From: Dehalococcoidia bacterium | GTDB lineage: Bacteria; Chloroflexota; Dehalococcoidia; SZUA-161 | Length of the DNA stretch: 5,045 nt | Direction of reading: 5' to 3' | NCBI GenBank assembly: GCA_020344295.1 | Contig: CP070819.1 | Coordinates: forward strand, 725,395 to 730,439 | Shown here: positions 1-5,045 of the stretch, one piece after another | Layout of the letters: each line of letters opens with the position of its first letter | Position numbering within the stretch: position 1 is the stretch's first letter | Notes under the pieces: model-generated | Seen by the model: only the letters and a program-made list of their open reading frames with translations | Told to the model about the DNA's origin: nothing | Databases searched by the model: none | Program-made: the position numbers and the translations under genes

Positions 1-767
1 CCGGAGACGTGTATGGCATCAACGCCTGCTGCCTCGGCCCAGCGTGCAACCTGTGCCGCCTGAGCGCGATCGAAAGCTAGCTCGACACCATATTCAGCTC
101 CGTGGATGCGGCACCAGAGGGGGTATTCAGGGCCAACCTCTGATCGACAGGCCCGGATTACTTCCAGCAGGAACCTGGCCCGGTTCTCCAGAGCGCCTCC
201 ATACTGATCCTGGCGCTGGTTCATGAACGGGGACAGGAATTGAGCCAGCAGGTGTTCATGGGCTCCATGGATCTCGATACCGTCGAATCCGGCCTTCTGT
301 GCTCTCGCCGCTGCCTTTGCATGAAGCTCTACAATTTCTTCTATCTCGGCCGTCGACATCTCCTTTACAGGTTCGCCCAGAGGTGAGATAGTTTCCGACG
401 GCCCCATCGGTGGAGAACCCGTGACTGATGAGTGAACAACTCCGCCCCCGTGTTCAAGCTGGATGGCAGAACGTGCTCCTCCCTTTTTTATAGCATCCGC
501 CAGTTTGGACAGACCTTCCAGACATTTATCATCACCAATGCTTAGCTGTCCTATGCTCACCTTACCCCGTGGATAATCGATGGAAGTACATTCCACGATA
601 ATGAGGCCGGCACCGCCTTTGGCTCGCTCGGCGTAGTAATCTATGAGCTTGGCAGTAACGAATCCTTCTCTGGTGCTGAAGTTCGTGTCCATTGCCGGCA
701 TAACGATGCGGTTCTTCAGGGTCATGGTGCCGATGTTTATTGGTTCGAAGAGCTTCTGAAGTTTCAT
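1..767 (-). CDS. OYE-family NADH:flavin oxidoreductase / 2-enoate reductase-like protein, partial (3' end outside window)
   Basis: This is the N-terminal 255 residues of an FMN-binding TIM-barrel flavoenzyme of the Old Yellow Enzyme / 2,4-dienoyl-CoA reductase / enoate reductase type. The family transfers hydride from FMN to activated C=C bonds, usually in the cytoplasm. Seen: the start MKLQKLFEPINIG, then LKNRIVMPAM (residues 18-26), the helix LIDYYAERAKGGAGLIIVE (41-59), IQLEHGG (102-108), EIHGAHEHLLAQFLSP (165-180) and DQYGGALENRARFLLEVI (187-204), all in family order. The ATG at 767 has AGGGG nine bases upstream. The frame stays open to position 1. The window therefore cannot show whether this is the short form (about 370 residues) or the long form with a C-terminal [4Fe-4S] site and FAD/NAD domain (about 650-680). 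The long form is my guess from the N-terminal sequence style. Oddity: the usual catalytic H-x-x-H/N-x-Y reads H167-x-x-H170-x-H172, so the Tyr proton donor is replaced. It lies 27 bases after the torD stop, so it is probably cotranscribed with the molybdoenzyme genes. The substrate is unknown. Confidence 0.93.
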   Translation of the reverse strand, partial: MKLQKLFEPINIGTMTLKNRIVMPAMDTNFSTREGFVTAKLIDYYAERAKGGAGLIIVECTSIDYPRGKVSIGQLSIGDDKCLEGLSKLADAIKKGGARSAIQLEHGGGVVHSSVTGSPPMGPSETISPLGEPVKEMSTAEIEEIVELHAKAAARAQKAGFDGIEIHGAHEHLLAQFLSPFMNQRQDQYGGALENRARFLLEVIRACRSEVGPEYPLWCRIHGAEYGVELAFDRAQAAQVARWAEAAGVDAIHVS

Positions 768-770
768 ATG

Positions 771-812
771 TGATTACCCCTGTGTATCCTTTGATTACCC
801 GTGTGTATCCTT
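771..812. repeat. Imperfect tandem duplication, 2 x 21 bp, across the torD stop codon
   Basis: Bases 771-791 and 792-812 are adjacent copies of the same 21-mer with a single difference at unit position 10 (C at 780, G at 801). On the coding (minus) strand the copy read first encodes the torD C-terminus Lys-Asp-Thr-His-Gly and its TAA. The second copy repeats this in the same frame as Lys-Asp-Thr-Gln-Gly and a second TAA. The single difference turns ACGGG into AGGGG, which serves as the ribosome binding site of the downstream flavoprotein gene. A local slippage or duplication event is the simplest explanation (inference). Confidence 0.9.
777..781 (-). promoter_or_regulatory. Ribosome binding site of the flavoprotein gene
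   Basis: On the minus strand AGGGG lies nine bases before the ATG at 767, and this fixes that start. It is inside the second copy of the 21-bp duplication. The first copy has ACGGG at the same place, a weaker match to the anti-Shine-Dalgarno sequence. Confidence 0.65.
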
Positions 813-1520
813 AGTGATAAGCCTCTGCAGCCTCTCCGCATCCAGCACAACATAAGCTGATGTCAGTCTAGATATGCCGCGGTAGAAATCCTCCTTGGCG
901 TGCGTCAGGGCTTCCGCACAAAACCGGGGGATCCAGCTTACTACATGGTTGTTCAGAAAATCGTATTCCTTATTCATATATTCCTGCGCTTTATTCTTGT
1001 CCTGGCTACGCCATGATGAGGCTTCCTCGCGACAAAGGAAACGCAGGAAGTCGATTTCAATGCCTATATAGTCCGGCGGTTCATTGCCGATAGGTGGTGG
1101 CCGATAGCCACAGTCTGAATATACATTTTTCACTTGTAGAGCCGATTCCGCCATGACAGTATGACTGCCCTGATACACGGATTCATAGGGCGGAGGCGGG
1201 CCATAGCCTCGCTTCAGACCCCTGTACAATCGCGTTCGATCGACGCCGAGACGGGTTATCATCTCGTCCCGGTTTGCTTCCCCCGCCTGCTTCTGGAACA
1301 GTTCTAGGGCCTGTATACCCTGCTCTAATTCCTCTCGCTGCAGATCCGAAGCTGTATAATCACTTGTAGCATAAGTCAAAAGTGAAAGTACATCATGTTT
1401 CATCAGCATTGTTATGAAATCTGAATCTGGCAGACGATTGTAGACGGAGGCAAGAAGCTCATAAACACGGCTTCTGGCCTCGGCTATATGGGACATGTCA
1501 TTGGAGACAGGTTGGGTCAT
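795..1520 (-). CDS. TorD/DmsD-family molybdoenzyme maturation chaperone
   Basis: This is a cytoplasmic, all-helical chaperone of the TorD family. Such proteins bind a specific molybdoenzyme catalytic subunit (often its Tat signal), help insert the molybdopterin cofactor and hold back export until folding is done. Seen in 241 residues, a normal family length: an N-terminal helix ARSRVYELLASVYNRLP, the family block RLYRGLKRGYGPPPPYESVYQG split over residues 97-118, and the signature GNEPPDYIGIEIDFLRFLC (145-163). The signature usually reads E-P-P-D-H; here the His is Tyr (codon 1070-1068). Start choice: the frame also allows GTG at 1526 (243 residues) and ATG at 1496. I prefer ATG 1520 because a GGA lies seven bases upstream of it. 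The gene follows the NrfD-like gene by about 43 bases and its end is tandemly duplicated. Its client is most likely the Mo catalytic subunit at the head of the same operon (inference from position). Confidence 0.9.
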   Translation of the reverse strand: MTQPVSNDMSHIAEARSRVYELLASVYNRLPDSDFITMLMKHDVLSLLTYATSDYTASDLQREELEQGIQALELFQKQAGEANRDEMITRLGVDRTRLYRGLKRGYGPPPPYESVYQGSHTVMAESALQVKNVYSDCGYRPPPIGNEPPDYIGIEIDFLRFLCREEASSWRSQDKNKAQEYMNKEYDFLNNHVVSWIPRFCAEALTHAKEDFYRGISRLTSAYVVLDAERLQRLITKDTHG

Positions 1521-1527
1521 GGTCACA

Positions 1528-1530
1528 TCC
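1528..1530 (-). promoter_or_regulatory. Weak ribosome binding site deciding the TorD-family start
   Basis: GGA on the minus strand sits seven bases before ATG 1520 and is too close to GTG 1526 to serve it. It is a much weaker site than the AAGGAGG used by the two genes upstream, which would fit lower chaperone synthesis. The GGA also falls in one arm of a 5-bp inverted repeat (1527-1531 with 1542-1546), too short to call a structure. Confidence 0.35.
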
Positions 1531-1563
1531 AGATTATGGGATGGATAGCGTCTCGATTATCGG

Positions 1564-2427
1564 CTATATTACCGGTGGGTAGATTCCGGCCTTAAGTAAA
1601 GAGTATCTCAAGACATAGCTGCCGCACAACTCGGAGATACCTGCTACGGCAAGCCAGCCTCTTGCCACCTCCCCGACATATGCCGGTACTATTATGGCCA
1701 GTGGAATCACAATCCCTAGGAGAACGACTCCAACCCAGAACACGAATGACATGCTGCCCCAAGCAAGATAAGCTACCGATTCCTTAGCGGCTATAGTGGA
1801 CATATAGTTGCCTAATAAGTAGGTGAAAATCAGGACAACCATTCCTGTACTCATAACCAGTCCCATCGTCTCGAGTCGTTCAACATGCGTGATTACCGTC
1901 TCAGTGTTAATAGCGTGTGCTGCTTCCGCCAGAGCGGCACCGCTCGTGATAGCGGCGCCGGCAAAGATGATAGGGACCAGAGGATTGCTCCAGAAGGGTA
2001 TACCAGGGGAGGCCGCCAGTGCAAAGCCGGTGTATATTACCAGTGCGAAAGCGAAGAAGCCCGATAGCGCAGCCAGGGCTGTATTCTCATAGAAGACATA
2101 ATACAGTGTTCCCAGAAGAATGAACAATAGCATGAAATATATGCCTCGACTGATCCAGGAGCTGTGCGGCCTGCGGAAAGCGCGCCAGAATCTTAGTGGC
2201 CGTCCCAGATAAAGCAGGTGGGCCGGGCCTTTTCCTAAGGCCACAATTCCCAGCGCAATCGGTATGCCCGCTTTCCATCCGATTATCAATGAGGCTAGAA
2301 ACAGGCCTCCCCCCACGCCGCCAAGGTAGAATGCTGTCAGCAATAAAAGGCCTCTTCGCTCTATCCACTCCCTCTGGCGGTCGAATCCAACTGCGAACTG
2401 CTCTACAGTGCTATATGCGCGGGCCAT
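1564..2427 (-). CDS. NrfD/PsrC-family integral membrane subunit of the molybdoenzyme complex
   Basis: This is the membrane anchor and quinone-reactive subunit of a CISM complex. NrfD/PsrC proteins have no heme. They pass electrons between membrane quinol/quinone and the four-cluster FeS partner. Seen in 287 residues: about eight hydrophobic segments, near residues 27-50, 53-73, 95-113, 116-138, 149-170, 187-207, 221-247 and 255-275. Family motifs are the glycine-rich LGGVGGGLFLAS (35-46), HLLYLGRPLRFWRAFRRP (70-87), YTGFALAASPGIPFWSNPL (132-150, with the usual S-N-P) and the C-terminal GSYVLRYSLLKAG (269-281). The ATG at 2427 has AAGGAGG four bases upstream, overlapping the stop of the FeS gene; the gap between the two genes is nine bases. 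The order catalytic, FeS, NrfD, TorD is typical of polysulfide/tetrathionate/DMSO reductase-like operons. Whether electrons flow from quinol (reductase) or to quinone (dehydrogenase) cannot be told from this subunit. Confidence 0.93.
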   Translation of the reverse strand: MARAYSTVEQFAVGFDRQREWIERRGLLLLTAFYLGGVGGGLFLASLIIGWKAGIPIALGIVALGKGPAHLLYLGRPLRFWRAFRRPHSSWISRGIYFMLLFILLGTLYYVFYENTALAALSGFFAFALVIYTGFALAASPGIPFWSNPLVPIIFAGAAITSGAALAEAAHAINTETVITHVERLETMGLVMSTGMVVLIFTYLLGNYMSTIAAKESVAYLAWGSMSFVFWVGVVLLGIVIPLAIIVPAYVGEVARGWLAVAGISELCGSYVLRYSLLKAGIYPPVI

Positions 2428-2431
2428 TTCG

Positions 2432-2438
2432 CCTCCTT
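2432..2438 (-). promoter_or_regulatory. Ribosome binding site overlapping the FeS-subunit stop codon
   Basis: On the minus strand the string TAAGGAGG contains both the TAA stop of the ferredoxin-like gene (2439-2437) and a full AAGGAGG Shine-Dalgarno, four bases before ATG 2427. The overlap suggests termination-coupled reinitiation (inference). Confidence 0.8.
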
Positions 2439-3039
2439 AATGGATATAGTAAATCGACGGATCTGTCCCTTTCTCGGCGAGAAGCTGGTAGGCACCGTTC
2501 GACGCTATCAGACGAGATACATCACTTTCAGGATCATCGAGGTCTCCGAAATACCTTGCATGTGATGTGCAGGTGGCTACGCATGCAGGCTCTAACCCTT
2601 GTTCTATCCGGTGGGAACAGAAGTCGCATTTAATCACCGTACCTTCCTGATAATCTCGTGCTTTGAGACCGTACACTTCGTGCGGAGTGGGATTCTGATA
2701 GTAGGTCTCCCTCTTGTCAACATAGAACCGAACTCTGTAAGGGCACGCAATAATACAATAGCGACAGCCTAAGCATTTATTGGGATCGACAGTAACGATA
2801 CCGTCATCTCTTTGGCTCGTGGCTCCAGTGGGACAGACCGAAACGCAGGCCGGATTATCACAATGATTGCATTGTATCGGTATAAAGTGCCATCTCGCAT
2901 TCGGGTACTTGCCCTTCTCCTCTGCAAGCACCCTGGTAAAGAATACCCCGCGGGGAGTGAAGTTCTCCGCTTTACAGGCCGCCATACATGAGTAGCAGCC
3001 GGCGCACTTTCTCAGGTCGATAACCAAACCGTATCTCAT
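2437..3039 (-). CDS. 4Fe-4S ferredoxin-type electron-transfer subunit (DmsB/PsrB/NrfC/TtrB-like)
   Basis: This is the electron-wiring subunit of the molybdoenzyme complex; it links the membrane subunit with the catalytic subunit. All sixteen cysteines for four [4Fe-4S] clusters are present in 200 residues, the usual length. They are C12/C15/C18/C22, C57/C60/C65/C69 (followed by Pro), C89/C92/C95/C99 (followed by Pro) and C138/C141/C153/C157. The central pair forms the bacterial ferredoxin-like core and the outer groups the second pseudo-symmetric pair, as in DmsB. No Tat or Sec signal is seen at the N-terminus (MRYGLVIDLRKCAGC), as expected for a subunit carried across the membrane with a Tat-bearing catalytic partner. 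No cluster ligand is replaced, so a complete wire of four standard cubanes is predicted. The ATG at 3039 has AAGGAGG six bases upstream, overlapping the stop of the catalytic gene. The gene is clearly part of the same operon. Confidence 0.96.
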   Translation of the reverse strand: MRYGLVIDLRKCAGCYSCMAACKAENFTPRGVFFTRVLAEEKGKYPNARWHFIPIQCNHCDNPACVSVCPTGATSQRDDGIVTVDPNKCLGCRYCIIACPYRVRFYVDKRETYYQNPTPHEVYGLKARDYQEGTVIKCDFCSHRIEQGLEPACVATCTSHARYFGDLDDPESDVSRLIASNGAYQLLAEKGTDPSIYYIH

Positions 3040-3045
3040 TTTCGG

Positions 3046-3052
3046 CCTCCTT
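3046..3052 (-). promoter_or_regulatory. Ribosome binding site overlapping the catalytic-subunit stop codon
   Basis: The minus strand reads TAAGGAGG, in which TAA (3053-3051) ends the catalytic gene and AAGGAGG is the Shine-Dalgarno of the FeS gene, six bases before ATG 3039. The same stop/Shine-Dalgarno string is used at the next junction. Confidence 0.8.
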
Positions 3053-5045
3053 ATTCAGCCTTATATACCTGTACCCGTGCTGATGCCTCCAGGGCTGGGA
3101 CTACTGGAGCCACCGTTTTCATATCCATGGGAAGGAGAGAGCCGTGGTGGGAACCCTTGCCATAAGCCAGTTCGTGTTTCATCCAGTGCCCGAGCGGGCC
3201 ATAGAAACCGAGCACCTCTTTATGCACGCAGTCCGTGGTTCTCAGCTTCCCTTTTATCTTGCCCGATCTGGATTCCACCCATACCAGGTCATCATCCTTT
3301 AAGCCCTTCTTCCGTGCAGTTTCGTTGTTCATCAGGATGCGCAGCATGTATGGGTCTCTCTCCGCTATCTCTATCAGCCAGGGATTGGTGGCCGGTACGC
3401 TTGAGTGATGGAATATGGCACCCCTACCCGACACAGCGTAAAGATCATACTTAGGGTCTTCCTGATGGATCAGGGCGGGATACCATTTGGGTATGGGATC
3501 GAACTGCTCGCACAGGTAATCGGTATCCAGACAGGTATGCTCGGCAACTTTATCTCGCTCCATGTTCTCTCTCAGTTCATCGCCCTGAGCTTTCAGTTTA
3601 TACCAGTAGAATGGAAGGCGGTACTGGTTCCACCCCCAGCGATAGTAGAACCTGTCCGGCGGAATCAACTTCAGGTTGTGCCCGTGCTCCTTGAACCATG
3701 CCAGGTCCTTGCCATAAAGCCCCTTGCAAACAGCATCGACGTATTCCTCATATGTACATTCTTTTTCAGGATCGATAATCCAGGGCTCGCTCCAGCAGTC
3801 AACACCGTAGTTAGCCATGGCAATCATTCCCCAAGGCCCGGTCATTATGCCCATCCGCTTTGCGAGCTCAAAGTAAATCTCCGGACCGGACATAGAGCTA
3901 TACATTGGCGGGACCACCGGCTGCTGCAGGTTTATTCCCTCGAAGAACCAGGTCATATTGAAAGCGGATAGCCTCTCCAGCCAGTGAACATCCGGCAACA
4001 CAAGGTCTGCGAACTCGTCCGCCTCGTCCAGCCACAGGGTAATGTCTACAAAGAAGGGTATCTTGGCCAGGGCCTGTGCCGTCATCTTGGGGTCCTGGGT
4101 GCTGATAATTGCATTAATTCTCCAGTGCATCAGGCACTCGCAGAGATAGTTTTCGTTGACACCGTATTTCTGCGGGTCTATCTGTCCCAGGATTGCATGA
4201 TGCATGCCCGACATTCCGCCGCCCCACAGCGCCTTCATCCCGACGTCTTCAAAGGGGAACTTCCAGGGAGAGTGAGGTTCTATAGTATGCGTGCCGACTG
4301 TTATACCGTCCTCATCTGCGGGGTATGGGTACCGCCACTGATGTCCGGAGAGGCCGAAGGTTTCGAAACCCGCAACTCCTCCCGGTGAACGGTTGGATCC
4401 TAATAGCATGTTCAGCACGATCCTGGCCTGCTCGGTTTTCGGGCTGTTGGTGTGACAGTTGGTACCGCGATACCCGGCTACAGCGACCGGGCGATAGGCA
4501 TATTCCTTGCCTTCCAGGACGATGGTGCTTCCGATTTGAGCTGCTTCTGCGATCTCTTTACAAAGCCTGCGTATGGTAGCCGCGGGGATGGTGGTTATCT
4601 CGGCCGCCCATTCCGGAGTATATTGCAGTATCTGGTCTTTGAATATCTGGAAGCTGGGCCTGCCTTCAGGAGGATCAGCCGCTCCTTGAGGGGCAGTGGC
4701 CGATTCAACACGATAGCTTCCTTCCAGAGCGAAGTCCTTGAAAGTCGTATCATCGAACGTTTTGGCGCGGTTATCCTCAGGGTCCCACATTAAGGGCTTA
4801 TTAGTTTCCTTTTCTCTTAATGGATATCCATCTTCACCAATTAAGTATGGTGCATTGGTCTGCCTTTTGAGAAACTCGCGGTCGTAGATATCCATTTCAT
4901 GGATAAGCACATACATCATGGCCAGGAAGAGAGCGAGGTCCGTTCCCGGCCGTATCGGTATCCATTCATCCGCTTTGGCAGCAGAACGGGTTTGGCGAGG
5001 GTCGATCACCACCACCTTTAGCCCTCCCCTGGTGCGGCCCTCCGC
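3051..5045 (-). CDS. Molybdopterin oxidoreductase (DMSO reductase/CISM family) catalytic subunit, partial (5' end outside window)
   Basis: This is the large catalytic subunit that holds the bis-molybdopterin guanine dinucleotide Mo or W centre. The frame is open to 5045, giving 664 residues, probably two thirds or more of the protein. Missing: any Tat signal, the N-terminal FeS motif and the metal-ligand region. A GTG at 5015 is not the start, since the conserved strand continues through it (LKVVVIDPR, residues 9-17). Seen, numbered from the edge: VIDPR and WIPIRPGTD (28-36), a cofactor-binding core; [10 protein letters not shown] (142-151); YRGTNCHTN (192-200); [14 protein letters not shown] (345-358), the usual A-D-x-V-L-P block; an aromatic-rich stretch (466-482); and a C-terminal dinucleotide-binding domain (about 533-664) with NPWL (554-557) and [21 protein letters not shown] (573-593, quoted here with its two halves NNETARKKG and [12 protein letters not shown]). 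The YRG-x-x-x-H motif recalls tetrathionate/arsenate-type reductases, while the segment around residues 58-90 (TNAPYLI, then LMWD) recalls PadB-like and other enzymes. Function is therefore open: a reductase (S, As or Se oxyanion), a dehydrogenase or a hydroxylase. An anaerobic membrane-linked redox role is well supported by the partner genes. Confidence 0.93.
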   Translation of the reverse strand, partial: AEGRTRGGLKVVVIDPRQTRSAAKADEWIPIRPGTDLALFLAMMYVLIHEMDIYDREFLKRQTNAPYLIGEDGYPLREKETNKPLMWDPEDNRAKTFDDTTFKDFALEGSYRVESATAPQGAADPPEGRPSFQIFKDQILQYTPEWAAEITTIPAATIRRLCKEIAEAAQIGSTIVLEGKEYAYRPVAVAGYRGTNCHTNSPKTEQARIVLNMLLGSNRSPGGVAGFETFGLSGHQWRYPYPADEDGITVGTHTIEPHSPWKFPFEDVGMKALWGGGMSGMHHAILGQIDPQKYGVNENYLCECLMHWRINAIISTQDPKMTAQALAKIPFFVDITLWLDEADEFADLVLPDVHWLERLSAFNMTWFFEGINLQQPVVPPMYSSMSGPEIYFELAKRMGIMTGPWGMIAMANYGVDCWSEPWIIDPEKECTYEEYVDAVCKGLYGKDLAWFKEHGHNLKLIPPDRFYYRWGWNQYRLPFYWYKLKAQGDELRENMERDKVAEHTCLDTDYLCEQFDPIPKWYPALIHQEDPKYDLYAVSGRGAIFHHSSVPATNPWLIEIAERDPYMLRILMNNETARKKGLKDDDLVWVESRSGKIKGKLRTTDCVHKEVLGFYGPLGHWMKHELAYGKGSHHGSLLPMDMKTVAPVVPALEASARVQVYKAE

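Noticed and set aside
44..226. Plus-strand 60-codon frame near the left edge
   Set aside because: It is antisense to the OYE-family gene, whose minus-strand frame runs unbroken from 767 to 1 with conserved motifs.
1527..1546. 5-bp inverted repeat (ATCCA/TGGAT, 10-base loop) before the chaperone start
   Set aside because: The stem is too short and its arms do not extend; it is no better than chance, although it includes the weak GGA.
2087..2633. Reading frames 2087-2368 (minus) and 2196-2633 (plus) over the NrfD and FeS genes
   Set aside because: They overlap genes with clear family motifs and have low-plausibility Arg/Pro-rich translations.
4190..4206. Repeated GCATG-type palindromic bases (TGCATGATGCATGC)
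   Set aside because: They lie inside the conserved coding sequence for Gly-Met-His-His-Ala and are explained by the Met and His codons.
3405..4388. Long plus-strand reading frames (3405-3971, 3984-4388) opposite the molybdoenzyme gene
   Set aside because: They lie antisense to a well-supported gene, show no recognisable domain, and other such frames occur along the same gene; they are coding shadows.
5013..5015. GTG at 5015 as the start of the molybdoenzyme gene
   Set aside because: The frame is open to the edge and the residues just upstream (GGLK) continue a conserved beta strand leading into VVVIDPR. A start here would remove the metal-binding half of the protein.

Overview
This is a bacterial (possibly archaeal) stretch of roughly balanced base composition. 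It is almost entirely coding, and every supported gene lies on the minus strand. Read in the direction of transcription, from position 5045 down to 1, it holds five tightly packed genes. They are (1) the C-terminal two thirds of a molybdopterin (complex iron-sulfur molybdoenzyme, CISM) catalytic subunit, cut by the window edge; (2) a ferredoxin-like subunit with four [4Fe-4S] sites; (3) an NrfD/PsrC-type membrane subunit; (4) a TorD/DmsD-family chaperone; and (5) the N-terminal part of an Old Yellow Enzyme (OYE)/2-enoate reductase-type flavoprotein, cut by the other edge. Gaps between genes are 9 to about 43 bases, so this looks like one operon whose promoter and terminator both lie outside the window.

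Genes 1-4 form a standard respiratory module. The membrane protein exchanges electrons with the quinone pool, the four-cluster protein wires them to the Mo or W active site, and the TorD protein matures the catalytic subunit before export. The substrate cannot be read from this window, because the metal ligand, the N-terminal FeS site and any Tat signal are upstream of the edge. The visible part resembles the broad group that includes tetrathionate/arsenate-type reductases, PsrA/PhsA and phenylacetyl-CoA:acceptor oxidoreductase (PadBCD). I cannot choose among these by eye.

The less expected part is gene 5. An OYE/enoate reductase-like flavoenzyme follows the chaperone by 27 bases, and the catalytic Tyr position of this family is His here. 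The junction between chaperone and flavoenzyme is an imperfect tandem duplication of 21 bp. It repeats the end of torD, stop codon included, in frame, and the second copy carries the flavoenzyme's ribosome binding site.

The host is probably an anaerobic bacterium. A sediment Chloroflexota (Dehalococcoidia-like) or a sulfate-reducer-type lineage would fit the gene combination, but this is a weak guess from gene content only. No RNA genes, CRISPR arrays, insertion sequences or origins are visible, and no gene-free stretch reaches 300 bases.
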